In this document: positions 20,212 through 30,562 of the stretch, one piece after another
Position numbering within the stretch: position 1 is the stretch's first letter
Layout of the letters: each line of letters begins with the position of its first letter
From: Piezodorus guildinii
Lineage: Eukaryota; Arthropoda; Insecta; Hemiptera; Pentatomidae
Assembly: GCA_023052935.1 (NCBI GenBank)
Contig: CM041297.1
Location: forward strand, 4,950,280 to 5,014,279
Direction of reading: 5' to 3'
Length of the DNA stretch: 64,000 bases
Notes under the pieces: generated by a model
Told to the model about the DNA's origin: nothing
Seen by the model: the letters and a program-made list of their open reading frames with translations, nothing else
Database searches by the model: none
Translations under genes and position numbers: made by a program

Positions 20212-21046
20212 TTACTTTCACTTACTATATATAGCAAGGAAAGTATTGCGATTGTGAAAATTTTCGAATTTCCCGCAAAAAGGTCTGTGTGTGTGTGTGT
20301 GTGTGTGTGGTAACTCCCGGGCGGAAATGGTAAGTCCTATGAAACTGAAATTTCATATTTAAGACAACTATACGCCCAAGCTTTTTTCATCAAATGAGCT
20401 TACCAGAAGAGGCACTTTATACCATGCATTTTGCACCTTTTTTCGATTTTCTCGAAAACGGCTCCAACGATTTTGATTAAACTCGCTATATCGATGTAAA
20501 ATTAAATTGGCTTCAATATCATGTAGGTTTCATTTGGATAAAAATGGTCTGACAGGGCTTAAATGCCGATATTTTAAATTTTCTTTCTCTAAAGTACCTT
20601 TAATTTTGTAGATTCAATAATAAACTAGATTATCTTGTTGACGCTGATGAAAAACAGGTAAATATATAAATTGAAAAAATTCGATACCCAACTAAAGGAC
20701 AAAACAGAAAAAATATTTTTTTAATGCAATTTTTCCCTTTTTGAACATAAGAACAGTAATATACATGTAACATATACCGTTGAAAAGCTAAAGATTTTAG
20801 GAAAAATATCATCTCATACACAAGCTTTTAAAAGTTAATAGAGAGTGATGAAAAGTAGATAAAACTAACTAATTATTTTAAATAATAATATAACAGATTT
20901 TTTAATAAAACACATGTTTCTATATAAATTCAATTTGATTAATTCCTTAATAGTTTCACGTATTTTTATCTCTAACTGTATTTGAAAATTCTTTCATTGA
21001 TTTTTAAAATTGAGGTAAGTGAAAGTCGTGTGTTGCCCGCACCAGA
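20212..21046 (-). mobile_element. H870 repeat, full-length, reversed
   Basis: TTACTTTCACTTACTATATA (palindromic end), GATTGTGAAAATTTTCGAAT, a long GT microsatellite, GGTAACTCCCGGGCGGAAAT, CTCGCTATATCGATGTAA, and the end GTTGCCCGCACCAGA before a T-run. Both diagnostic ends are present. Confidence 0.75.
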
Positions 21047-21086
21047 TTTTTTTTTTCAGGGACTACTAGGTTCAAATCCCGGCTGT

Positions 21087-21232
21087 TCCAAAATCGATAT
21101 GCAACTAAAGGAGAAAACTGAAAAAATATACATGTATAACATACCGTCATTTTTATCTCTAACTGTATTTGAAAATTCTTTAATCGATTTTAAAAACGGA
21201 GGTAAGTGAAAGTCGTGTGTTGCCCGCACCAG
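21087..21232 (-). repeat. H870 internally deleted fragment
   Basis: TATGCAACTAAAGGAGAAAA joins directly to ACATACCGTCATTTTTATCT, then GAGGTAAGTGAAAGTCGTGT and the GCACCAG end. It lies right beside the copy at 20212-21046, so it may be a partial tandem duplicate. Confidence 0.6.
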
Positions 21233-21676
21233 GTTTTTTATTCTGTTATTCCAGTTGTTCACTTGGATCACATCTAGCCTTTCTAAACTGGCGGCTGAGC
21301 GTGATCTCGGCCTAATTGTTGTTACCGTCGGCCGTGAAACATAATGAATCTCCATACGTACTCAGCCCAAGACCCTTCCTGGGCGGTAGAGGCACAGGTT
21401 TATTTGACACGGTATTAGATACGATATGCCTTTGTGGTGATGGCTCATTCAAATGATATTTTTCAACAAAAGCACGAATTGCGCAGGTATTTTTTCGCTA
21501 GTGTTTACCTTATAGCTCTTCAGTTAATTTATTACCAACAAACATCTCTTACTCATGCTACCATTATAGAACATCTTAAGGACAGCAGTTCTGACGTCTG
21601 TGATCGCATTGGGCAAAGAAAGCTACCACGGAGCTGTGTAGCAAAGACCACGTACTATCTCAAGCCATCTCATAAT
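21233..21676. other. Unassigned GC-richer stretch with an 81-codon frame
   Basis: Balanced composition compared with its flanks. A plus-strand frame (ATG at 21440 or upstream, to 21679) encodes a short protein containing LTHATIIEHLKDSSSDVCDR and RKLPRSCVAKTTYYL. I recognise no family. It could be a fragment of a mobile element or of a host exon. Confidence 0.3.
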
Positions 21677-21679
21677 TGA

Positions 21680-21860
21680 TATTTATTTATTCGTATGTAT
21701 TACAATTCGTCACAATGGACAATAATAATATTGCTAAATGATCACATTCATACGATATAAACAAAAAGAAAGTCAAATTACATACAATTAAATAGGTAAA
21801 ATAAATACAAAAAAATAAAGTTAACAAATAATCAGGCTATCTAGTAACACGCTAAATTGA
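21680..21860 (-). mobile_element. Jockey B-like 3' UTR fragment
   Basis: TTACAATTCGTCACAATGGAC, CACATTCATACGATATAAAC and AAAGTCAAATTACATACAAT match the subfamily B 3' UTR at 43245-43300. No coding part. Confidence 0.5.
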
Positions 21861-21944
21861 ATATTATTGGCACCTCTTTTGTGATTATATTTCTCATTTC
21901 CTTGATAACTCGGTTGATCATGAATAACGAAACTTGAAGTGGGA

Positions 21945-22060
21945 TCAACTGTGGTCTGACTTCTATGGCAAAGGTTGCGGGTTCAAACTCTGGCAGGTGG
22001 TTTAAGGATTTTGTAATAGAAGGAAAGCCGTCCTTAGGAGGGGACGTAAACGGGACGCCC
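21945..22060 (+). mobile_element. SINE1 head fragment
   Basis: GGGATCAACTGTGGTCTGAC, a well-kept B-box GCGGGTTCAAACTCTGGC, AGGTGGTTTAAGGATTTTG, and CCTTAGGAGGGGACGTAAAC. A second body piece (GGGACGTAAAATGGTGGTCC...GTCAGGTACTCGTTAATGA) is at 22275-22330, beyond a TA tract. Confidence 0.6.
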
Positions 22061-22148
22061 CTTAACTATGCCGCTAATTTTGGGATTTATTAAGTAATAA
22101 TCGATTTTTTTACAAACATTACGTCATATATTTGTTACATTAAAATAA

Positions 22149-22153
22149 ATATA

Positions 22154-22191
<38 letters not shown>
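22149..22191. repeat. TA microsatellite
   Basis: Near-pure (TA)n. Confidence 0.9.
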
Positions 22192-22195
<4 letters not shown>

Positions 22196-22449
22196 TAACA
22201 ACAAAATACAATAGATCTTCTTATACCCATACTACTGTAATTTAGAAAATATTTTAAGTATGATTGTTTACTAAAGGGACGTAAAATGGTGGTCCCGAGC
22301 CTATGCGATGTCAGGTACTCGTTAATGATAGATAGTTTATTGGCAAAATACGGTCAAAAGTGCCAGACGACCTATGGTTTACATCAATAAATCATGCATA
22401 ACCTCTATGAATACCTAAAGAAAATATACCTATCTTATTGGTTTATTAT

Positions 22450-22820
22450 TTTCAATAATGAACCTTTGTAATCGACCAAAAAATAAAAAATAAAATAAAT
22501 AACCCTTCCTCAAAATTTGAGAGCTTACATTTCAAGATGCCTAGAATCCGAATAACGAATAAAAAATAATCCGTTTGTCTGCCGTACTCCGACCTTTGTC
22601 ATTTGATAGAGAATTAAATTTTAGACCAAATGAAAAAAAAAATCATTTAATTTGGTTTACAATTACCTTAGATATTGCGTTTTGAAATCAGTGGTAGTGT
22701 TATATTATCCTTTGAATTAGTGATTTTCATATTACTTAATTGCCTATCAACAGCCTTATAAACAGTTATACCCTAATATTGTTATTTGGAAATAATAAAC
22801 CATTGTGTATATTTGTACTA
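22450..22820 (+). repeat. Repeat segment shared with the 5.75-kb element
   Basis: AGATATTGCGTTTTGAAATC, TACTTAATTGCCTATCAACA, TATTGTTATTTGGAAATAAT and AAACCATTGTGTA match the minus strand of 56940-57150. It is therefore a fragment of that element family. Confidence 0.6.
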
Positions 22821-23033
22821 CTATTATATTTGTATTTATAAACAAATTTGCTAATTAGGTGTAAGAAAGGTTTGTGAATGTCGTAAATAACAAGGAATAA
22901 TTTGATTAGATATAATTATTATTAATATTTCGAACGTAATAAAAATATGATTTTTGTGTCTGGAGATTTATTTATAGTCTAGTAATCCCATTAGAGGAAT
23001 TGAGATAATGAATTTTATTCTTAGTTTGATTTA

Positions 23034-23642
23034 GGACTCCTGCTTGACAAACGACTTGCATGGAATCCGCATACAAGACTGAAGAGACAAGAAACTGCAC
23101 GAAGATTTCGGCTACTCCAACACTTACTAGACAGACGCTCTAACCTTTCACTTAACTACAAAAGACTCATTTACATGACCATCATAAGGCCTATCTGGAC
23201 CTACGGAGTAGAGCTTCGGGGCTTTGGGGCTCTACTAAACCATCAAGCTCTTCCCTTATCCAATCCTTACAATCCAAAATCATTTGCAAAATCCTATTGC
23301 TCCTTACTTTGTCACGAATAAAATCATCCACAAAGACCTTAATGTTCCATATGTTGCTGATTTGGCCCGTACCGGGTATCACACCTTCCATAAAAAACTC
23401 CACTCCCACTCTAATCCATTAGTTTCAAGCCTTGCTTCCTCTTCCATTCCTGATAATCCTCCGAGGCGTCTGAAAAGAAGATGGCCTCGAGACCTTCTTG
23501 TTTAGACTCACTACCAAAGAGTGCTGCCAATGGGCAGTTTCTCTTCATGTTCATTCCATGTGTTATAACATTACAGCATATTTACTTGATGTATTTTTTG
23601 TACAGTTGTAAATTTCAATAAAAAAAAATATATTAAAAAAAA
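23034..23642 (+). mobile_element. 5'-truncated jockey A with 17-bp target duplication
   Basis: The perfect duplication ATTCTTAGTTTGATTTA (23017-23033; 23643-23659) flanks the insert. It starts inside RT (LLDKRLAWNPHTRLKRQETA) and reads with frameshifts to PPRRLKRRWPRDLLV (stop at 23505). A ~110-bp 3' UTR follows, with ACAGTTGTAAATTTCAATAA and an A-tail. The target lies in repeat X. Confidence 0.9.
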
Positions 23643-23660
23643 ATTCTTAGTTTGATTTAT

Positions 23661-24143
23661 AAACAAAGTATAATTGTCATCACGCGTCGGCACCACAGAG
23701 TTAAGAACGAATTAACAAAGCTCCTCAGGGAAAAAGATTTCACCTGTTTTGACGAGGTCTACTGCATTGATACGGACGGATCAGTTAGGTACGCAGACAT
23801 CGTCGCATTCCCGAAGAACGGAACTACTGCAATGATCCTGGACCCTACCGTTCGATATGAGACTAATGACCTCGATCAAGCAGGTGGAGTGGAAAGGGAG
23901 AAGAGAGTCATCTACGAGAAATGCATCCCTTTCCTAAAAGAAAAGTTCCGCGAGACATTTAGCGAGAGACAGTTCTCCGTTAGAGGTCTATGGTTTGGGT
24001 CTCGCGGAGCGATCCCTGGAAGCGGGAGGAGATTTTTGGAAGGTGTTGGGTGTCGATATAGGAGATATAGCGGTTTAGCAGAGAACGTGATTTTCGACTG
24101 CCTGGGGATTATCCACCATCACCTGTATGGCATTAAATGGTGA
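23661..24143 (+). pseudogene. Restriction-like endonuclease domain of an R2-type retroposon
   Basis: About 160 codons in one frame. ITRRHHRVKNELTKLLREKD, then YADIVAFPKNGTTAMILDPT followed by VRYETND: this is the (K/R)xD...D-T-x-RYE pattern of the endonuclease domain at the C-terminus of R2-type retroposons. GVEREKRVIYEKCIPFLKEK and the R-G-L-W-F-G-S-R-G-A-I-P block follow in the usual order. The family usually has PD or VD where this copy has AD. The RT domain is cut off and no start belongs to it. The frame is intact in this part, so it is fairly young or was recently active. R2 proper versus a related RLE clade cannot be decided here. Confidence 0.65.
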
Positions 24144-24400
24144 ATGTGATTATATTTTGATTATGTAATGTGTGCACCAAAGGTCTAAATTTACAATATA
24201 GTGCTAGAGAGAAGTAAAATAAAATAATGTAAATAGCTAAAAGAGAAAAAAAATTGTAAATATTATAAATTTGTATTAGAATAGGAAAAAAAAATTTAAA
24301 TGTATGTGAAATATGTCCAAGGGATAAAGTATACTGTGTTAAGTAAGCAACCCGATGTATTTTGGCAGCATTGCCAAATAAATAAAACAGTTATCTCTAT
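23661..24400 (+). mobile_element. R2-like retroposon 3' fragment
   Basis: C-terminal restriction-like endonuclease codons (to 24143), then a ~250-bp 3' UTR ending GCCAAATAAATAAAACAGTT. Inserted in repeat X; on the right, X resumes at TTGTTGTAAGAAGTTCAC. No clear target duplication. Confidence 0.65.
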
Positions 24401-24652
24401 TTGTTGTAAGAAGTTCACTTCAAAAGTAATCTTCGTTTTTTCATTAAAGAATGGTTAAAAAGAATGAGTTTTCCGAGACTTCTAAGTTATCGAAATAAAT
24501 AAGAATAAACGATGTGATTTATGTGTCTGGAGCTTTATTTACAGTCTGATAATCTCCTAAAGGGAATTGTGAAGATATATTTTATTCTTAGTTTGAGTTA
24601 TTGATTTCTCGAATGCCAAAGTTTCAAGTCAGTCAGTCTGTGCCAAAGTCTT

Positions 24653-25635
24653 GACCAAACTCTCTTTCGGAAACCACACATCTCCCAAATATCCCGCCGA
24701 ACCATGCAACCCTAAAGCAATTCCGTCGCCTCTATCACCTCCTACCATTCAATATTCGTAAACTCCTTGTTTCTTCCCTTATTTTTCCCCATTTTGACTA
24801 CGGTTGCGAGGTGTACAGCGGACTTTCAGGTGAGCTCGAAGCAAAACTCAAGCGTATGATGAGCTGTGCAATACGGTTTGTATTCGGGATCACCAGAGAC
24901 ACGCATATAACCCAGTATCACGCCGAGTTAAGGTTGGCTTTATCCTCGTTACAGATGCCAGTATTTCCTAGCCTCCTTCCTCTACCAGGTTATCAGAACT
25001 CATCGTCCCAGCTATATCTTCCAATCCCTTCAATTTAAATCATCAATTGAGACGTTGATTTCCAAAAGGTACTAAAGGACATTTTTTACGAAATTGATTT
25101 TTTTACATATTTGTATTCTCATCATTTAGTTTTATCTAAATATTGTATTTGATGTTATCTAATGAATTCTCAAGTCCTTAAAAACGCGATTTAGAAATGC
25201 GGTCATTTTCTAAAAGTACTAATTACGCATTTATTTTCGTTACAAATCATTCTAAAAAAACTTCATTTCATAACTTTAATATGATGTTATTATTATAGCA
25301 AAAAGATAATTCTAAATTTTAACGAAAAAGAACCAAATTAGCTGGTTTAATAATACAGTAATGAGAGATTTTCGCGCTTCCTGTAAAATTTCCTAGAATG
25401 GATATAGTACCTTTTGGAAATCAACGTCTCAATTCAGTCCCGTTCTACCAGATCCCGGCTTTCTGACCTCTACCCCCCTCCTCACCGTACTGCTGCCTTT
25501 GACAAGTCCTTTCTAGCCAAAGCAACCTCTCTTTGGAATTCTATCCCTCCTGAGATCCGTCATGTAAGAACGACTTCCTCCTTCAAATCGCTCCTTTTCA
25601 ACCATCCTCTCCTTACCCAGTCAAACATACAATAA
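24653..25635 (+). pseudogene. CR1-like reverse transcriptase C-terminal part
   Basis: In order: LDQTLSFRKPHISQISRRTM, then after a 2-base frameshift LKQFRRLYHLLPFNIRKLLV, the IFPHFDYGCEVYSGLSGELE block, and IRFVFGITRDTHITQYHAEL. A second frameshift follows, then FLASFLYQVIRTHRPSYIFQ up to KSSI, where the MITE enters. After it: RSRLSDLYPPPHRTAAFDKS, FLAKATSLWNSIPPEIRHVR, and a stop at 25635. That ending is characteristic of CR1/L2-like elements. Confidence 0.75.
25049..25430 (+). mobile_element. 382-bp MITE with 4-bp target duplication, copy 1
   Basis: TIRs begin GAGACGTTGATTTCCAAAAG (left) and end CTTTTGGAAATCAACGTCTC (right). About 27 bp are perfectly inverted (GAGACG...GTACTA). AATT flanks both sides (25045-25048; 25431-25434). 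It interrupts the RT reading of the CR1-like host, which proves insertion. GAG termini and 4-bp duplications are compatible with Sola-type transposons, but I cannot assign a superfamily. Confidence 0.85.
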
Positions 25636-26004
25636 CTTCCAACTGCAGATGCTATAAATTCCAATTATTATTATTGTATTTTTTGTGTGTGTTTATATTA
25701 CTTAAATTATCACTGATGAATTAGCTATTTCTGTTTTGTTTTTCGTTGTTTTATTTTAATTTTTTTATTTCATTCTGTAAGTCTGAATTGTAAATATGTA
25801 TATATATTACGACCTGTATTATTTTTTTAGTTTAGTAATTTGTCATTCTAAGCCATGACCACACTGTTTCGGTCATCAATTATGTATTTTATTTTATTCT
25901 TAAGGGACTTTAGTCCCAGGATAATAAAGAAGTTTTTTTCATTTCATTTCAAAGTTATGAGTTCAGTGCATGATATACTCAGAAATTTAATGATCGCTAT
26001 CCTA

Positions 26005-26085
26005 TAGGCAAAATTGAGGACTTCCACCGTAGCATTGTCCATAACAGCATTAAGTGTCCTTTAATAAATAAACAAACAAACAAAC
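26005..26085 (+). mobile_element. SINE1 tail fragment
   Basis: CTATAGGCAAAATTGAGGAC, TTCCACCGTAGCATTGTCC and AATAAATAAACAAACAAAC match the last part of SINE1. Confidence 0.65.
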
Positions 26086-26289
26086 CAACCTAAAGTTACG
26101 TCAAAAGTTTTTCTTCGAAAACACATTCCTCAAACGATAAAAAACGAACCTCCGACTTCTAATAAAGGTCGCCAATATTGACTTTCAAAGATACGACGCA
26201 CCAAGCGAGATCCTAAACTCTGATTCATAGAAGGCCAAACGTATATATTTTTTTATAATGAATATTTTGCATAATTGACAAGCTGCCAT

Positions 26290-26560
26290 AACGGGCGCTG
26301 GGTTCGATAGGTAACTCGATAGCTCGGATAGCTGATAACCTCGACGTGTGAGGGTGTGCAATGCTAAATGTCAAACCGTGTCATTGTATAAGGCTAAATT
26401 GCGAACGACGAAAGGATAAGAATGCAGGTCTTGTAGTAGACGGCTCGGTGCCACTGCTAGTTCACAACTACGGAATCGGAAGCGATTTACCAGGAGGTTA
26501 GAGCGTAGCGAGTCACTTAGCGGGGTACTAGTGGTATCCTATATCCTTTTTAAGTAAGCT
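26290..26560 (+). repeat. Left arm of a long inverted repeat (Z)
   Basis: GAATGCAGGTCTTGTAGTAG, ACGGCTCGGTGCCACTGCTA and GATTTACCAGGAGGTTAGAG are inverted counterparts of 27455-27680. The arms are strongly diverged (outer parts hard to align). About 900 bp separate them. Confidence 0.5.
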
Positions 26561-26869
26561 TTGAGGACGAAAACAAATTTGTTGAAAAACCTCTCTAACC
26601 GAAGTAATTTTTAAGATATAAAAACCTACAATATGTTGAGGTTAGGGTTAGCGTTTTTTTATTTATTTTTTTCCCTTACAACACTTTACATTGATACGTT
26701 AAGTGGGTGTTATTAGCAAGGGAGCGAATTCGCTGCAAGGGAGTAATCCAAACTAACCGATTTAGTTTACCAACCGTCGCTCTAGTTTATCTTCAATTTT
26801 TTTTTTTTAAGTAAAAAGTTCTTTAGGCGCGATATGCGATTTTTGGCAGAGGTAAAACCTTTTAATTCA

Positions 26870-27100
26870 GGTCACGCACAGTGGGAAATAAATCACGATT
26901 TAGTGGCCAAAATTATACAATTCTTGATAATGAAGATAAATTAAAAATTATTTTTTTATTTATAAGTAGAGAAAATGCTTTATTAGTAAGGGTCAAAAAA
27001 GGTACTGATTTCATAAATTGTTTTGTATTTGATCAATTTATCGTAAATAGGAGCATTCCAAACCGACAGAAATTGTCTCATGTGTTTTAGAAACTTGAAA
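26870..27100 (+). other. CACAGTGGG-type terminus and a 69-codon frame
   Basis: TCACGCACAGTGGGAAATAA resembles the left end of the TIR element at 2770. A frame from 26881 (GTG-initiated in this reading) gives 69 codons with no recognised motif and strong AT bias. Probably the edge of a decayed transposon. Confidence 0.3.
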
Positions 27101-27454
27101 TGTCTTTGGTAAAAAAAAGTAATAATAAAAAAATTAATTAAATTTTTTATTGGAGACATTTGGTTTTATTTTTTCTTTAATGTAGAAGGGAGTAAATGGT
27201 ACAAAAATACCATGATACAATTTGATCGATGAGTGTTATATCGATTTAAAGATTTGACGCTATATTTTTTAACATTCATTTCGGTAAAGGCCTAAAATAT
27301 GTCCGATATTTTATAATTTATCTTTTTTGTGTTCGGTTAGAATAAGTAAAATTATTCACAGGATAATATCGAAAATATATTATTTTATTAGATTAAATTT
27401 GTAGATTTTTTGCTTTTAAACAATAATTCTTTATAAATTCAGTATACGTCTTGG

Positions 27455-27680
27455 ATTCCCTCTAGCCTTATATCCCTAGGGACCCGCGACCCTCCAAGCG
27501 ATCCTTAAGCCTCTACCCTCTAGGAACCCGTTACTCTCTAAGCAAACCTTTCTCCTCTACCCACCAGGAACCCGCTACCCTCCAAGCAAATCTCATGCAG
27601 AGTACACACAAGAGCCCGAAACAAGCAGTGGCACCGAACCGTCTGCTACAACAAGGCCTGCATTCCTCCACTGTTTGCTG
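27455..27680 (-). repeat. Right arm of inverted repeat Z
   Basis: AGTGGCACCGAACCGTCTGC, TACAACAAGGCCTGCATTCC are the inverted partner of 26425-26450. The arm contains the minisatellite below. Confidence 0.5.
27468..27597. repeat. C-rich minisatellite, about 3 units of ~43 bp
   Basis: Units share GGRACCCGCKACCCTCCAAGC followed by a pyrimidine-rich stretch (TCTCCTCTACCCACCA-like). It stands out sharply from the AT-rich DNA around it. Unit borders are approximate. Confidence 0.65.
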
Positions 27681-27877
27681 ATGAAGATAACTTTAGAACA
27701 TTGGCTACGTAATATTTAAATTTATCTAGCTGCCTAATTCTTCAAGGCTGGATTAACCATCACCTCACACCAGGTTTAGATATCTAGTCCATTAACACGT
27801 CTTCAGATTTCACATCAACAAGTAATTTATAATAATTCGTATTATTCATATACATTAAGTCAAAACGTTTTGAAAGT

Positions 27878-28157
27878 ACGGGTTACCTGTAGCATGGTGG
27901 TTAGCATAACAGCCTCCTATGCTCAAAGATCACGGGTTCAAACCCGCAGGTGGCCCTAGGGTTTTTTAATGGGAGTAAAAAATCCTTAGTTATGCCGTAC
28001 TTCGGATGGGACGTTAAAAAGTGGTCAGGCGATGTCAGGTACTCGTTAAAGATCTCTATCCGAATAAAACCTGGATAGGCGAAATTTAGGACTCCCACTG
28101 TAGCATCGTCCGATTACCCACAGCAGCATGAAGGGGCGCTAAATAAATAAACAAACT
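27878..28157 (+). mobile_element. SINE1, best full-length copy
   Basis: The head reads GTTACCTGTAGCATGGTGGT, then TAGCATAACAGCC (A-box region) and CACGGGTTCAAACCCGCAGG (a perfect B-box core GGTTCAAACC). The body has TGGCCCTAGGGTTTTTTAAT, GATGTCAGGTACTCGTTAAA, AAACCTGGATAGGCGAAATT, GGACTCCCACTGTAGCATCG. The tail is GCGCTAAATAAATAAACAAAC. Spacing of the boxes fits an RNA polymerase III type 2 promoter. It lacks the CCCGAGCCTGT stretch that other copies have. Confidence 0.85.
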
Positions 28158-28394
28158 TTTAGAAATTTTTTATTCTGAAAATACCAAATTCATAAATACT
28201 TACGTCATAATGAGGACGTTATAATAATATGCTTGTCCGCTAATTTCGCAGAAAGATGATGACTAGCTAACGAACTTAGTAAAGAGTAGTCATTTAAAAA
28301 TTTATATACAATAATCATTTACAATTGTGGTAAAGACATCATTATTATAGCTAAATAATTTAAGATTGTGGATGTAATTAGTTGACCGTTGAGA

Positions 28395-28720
28395 ATTACT
28401 GGAAGGAATTAGTCCGGGTGGCGGTCATTAAATGAAACAACTAAATAGTTTCAACTATTTTATTGTTTGCCAACGTTTCGACCCCCTTTGTGGGTCATCA
28501 TCAGGGCGCATGGTGGGAGAATGGAAACTGATCCGCCTCCGAGTAAGTTCAGCGAACACCAACTTTTTCGGAATTCGCTGGAAACTCCGCGATTTAAAAA
28601 AAATATTGGAGGTAGAACACTTAGGCTAATATCATACTATTTCTTCCAAAAACTTATGTTATTATTTTTTAAAACATTATTACACAAAGTTTCGGGATCT
28701 CCCTCCCATCCTTAAAATCC
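28395..28720 (-). repeat. Repeat with hammerhead-like motif (Y)
   Basis: GTGGCGGTCATTAAATGAAA, AATAGTTTCAACTATTTTAT, then (minus strand 28504-28474) CTGATGATGACCC...GGGGGTCGAAACG. It shares its outer part with 8.89 kb. The two open frames across it (28432-28715) are not recognised proteins. Confidence 0.4.
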
Positions 28721-29470
28721 TGGTTTTAAATTTTCCAATGGTATCTGTTTTTCACAGAACTAAATACATCCAGCCAAAACTTTTTTTTTAAACTTCTTAT
28801 TTCGAGAATACCAAAACCATAAATAATTATTGAAGTCATAATAAAGATGACAAAATACTATTATTGTCCGTTGATTTAGCAGAAAGATGCTCATTAATTA
28901 ACTTAGAATCCGAAAAATGAATACACAAAAATCCGTTTGTCCGTCATGCGCTGTCCGCGGTGCGCATTATTTCTCCGAAGCTCCCGGACCGATTTTTTTT
29001 CTATTCGCCACAAAAATACTAGTCCATGCAACGATGATCCTAACACCTAGTTGTTGATATCAGCTGGTTATTTTTTAGCCGATTAATATTGAATAAATTC
29101 AATAACTCTAAATAAATTTATTCGTGTTTATCAACCAAAAAAAAAAAAAAACCATAAAACCCACGACTGATATAAAATAATAAATAATTACCCGTCACTT
29201 CCGTGTTCGAACGCGGGTTTGAAGATTAGTAATTCGATGCCACAACGATGAGCTAAAGCGGCAGTGAGTAGATTTTCTTTGAATGAACCAGTTCATTCAT
29301 GGCAAATTGGTCTTTTCATCTTCCGTAAATTGGTATTTCAGAAAATTAGGACCTTCAAATTGAGAGTTGTTGTAACGGATTCTGAGTTCTGAATTTGAGC
29401 CCGCTTGAGAAAAAAAAAATTAATATTCTATAAAAAAAAAAAAAATAATATTAATAAAAAAAAATTGTGT
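28721..29470. other. Unassigned stretch
   Basis: AT-rich, with A-runs at 29138-29152 and 29408-29470. No family recognised. Confidence 0.35.
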
Positions 29471-29474
29471 TCGA

Positions 29475-29830
29475 GAAGCCAGAGAGAACTGGATTATCAG
29501 GAATTGAAGAGGATGATAGTATTAGAGCGGAAATGGAGTTTTCCATGGAATGATAGATATCTGTGTTCGGGCCAAATCAGTAACATATGGATCAGTTTAT
29601 TCGTTAAGGATTTTACAAAGGATTTTGGATTGTAAGGATTGAATGCGGGATGAATTCGATGGTTTAGAAGAACTCCAAAACTCCGTTATTCCACATCGGT
29701 CCTATGATAGTCATGTAGATGAGCCTTTTGTAGTTAAATGGAAGATTAGAACGTTTGTCTAGTAAGTGTTGAAGCAGTCGAAAACGTCGGGCTATTTCTT
29801 GTCCTTTCAATCTTCTATTAGGATTCAAAA
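29475..29830 (-). mobile_element. Jockey A coding fragment lacking both ends
   Basis: Counterparts of ARTQISIIPWKT, KILCKILNE and IRPMWNNGV can be followed with many breaks. It ends near TTGTCCTTTCAATCTTC. The 3' UTR and A-tail are missing, unlike other A copies. Confidence 0.55.
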
Positions 29831-29864
29831 TAAATAAACAGAATCCTCTATTCGTAAATCTTAT

Positions 29865-30425
29865 ATATATATATTTTTTTTTTTTTATTGAAATTTACTA
29901 CTGTACAAAAAATACATCAAGTAAATATGCTGTAATGTTATAACACATGGAATGAACATGAAGAGAAACTGCCCATTGGCAGCACTCTTTGGTAGTGAGT
30001 CTAAACAAGAAGGTCTCGAGGCCATCTTCTTTTCAGACGCCTCGGAGCATTATCAGGAATGGAAGAGGAAGCAAGGATTGCAACTACTGGATTAGAGTGG
30101 GAGTGGAGTTTTTCATGGAAGGTGTGATACCTGCGCCAAATCAGCAACATATGGAACATTAAGATCATTGTGGATGATTTTATTCGTGACAAAGTAAAGA
30201 GCGTTGAGGATTTTGCGAAGGTTTTTGGATTGTAAGGAATGGATACGGGAAGAGTTGGATGGTTTAGTAGAGCCCCAAAGCTCAACTCCGTATGTCCAGA
30301 GAGGCCATGATGGTCATGTAAATGAGTCTTATGTAGTTAAGTGAAAGGTTAGAGCGCCTGTCTAGTAAGTGTTCGAGTAGCCGAAATCTTCGTGCAGTTT
30401 CTTGTCTCTTCAGTCTTGTATCTTA
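29865..30425 (-). mobile_element. 5'-truncated jockey A
   Basis: Poly-T (29873-29886), the 3' UTR with AAATTTACTACTGTACAAAA, RT ending PRRLKRRWPRDLLV (from 30001), up to the counterpart of RLKRQETARRF near 30415. It is closely similar to 23034-23642. A small deletion (LIWRRYHTFHEK) removes a few residues. Confidence 0.8.
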
Positions 30426-30482
30426 TATTTTTAAATCTGATTTATGTATATGGTCGAGTACTATGAAGATAGTGCTATATTT

Positions 30483-30495
30483 ATTTTTTTTGCGA

Positions 30496-30562
<67 letters not shown>

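Larger units (their letters stand above)
22340..24490 (+). repeat. X repeat copy 2, broken by three inserts
   Basis: Collinear with copy 1 (14826-15291, reversed): ACGGTCAAAAGTGCC...GACCTATGGTTTACATCAAT, then ATTTGCTAATTAGG, TTTGTGTCTGGAGATTTATT, TTATTCTTAGTTTGATTTA, and finally GTTGTAAGAAGTTCACTTC and GTTAAAAAGAATGAG. Breaks relative to copy 1: about 22450-22800 (repeat shared with 56.9 kb), 23034-23642 (jockey A), and about 23661-24400 (R2-like). About 20 bases of X are missing at the R2-like site. A partial third copy follows (24500-24640). Confidence 0.5.
24648..25955 (+). mobile_element. CR1-like retroposon 3' part, broken by a MITE
   Basis: RT C-terminal codons run from about 24653 to 25635, interrupted at 25049-25430. 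The 3' UTR includes AAGGGACTTTAGTCCCAGGA (also present, reversed, near 41283-41310). It ends in AATAAAGAAG and a TTTCA-type short repeat tail, the kind of ending CR1/L2-type elements have in place of poly-A. Confidence 0.75.

Noticed and set aside
26881..27090. 69-codon frame as a small gene
   Set aside because: It begins at a transposon-like terminus, has strong AT codon bias and no recognisable family.
27468..27597. CRISPR-like array
   Set aside because: The ~43-bp units are contiguous diverged minisatellite repeats without unique spacers, in eukaryotic DNA.
27930..27952. Functional tRNA gene at the B-box-like sequence
   Set aside because: The A- and B-boxes fit a SINE head, but the cloverleaf stems do not form and the sequence continues into the repeated SINE body.
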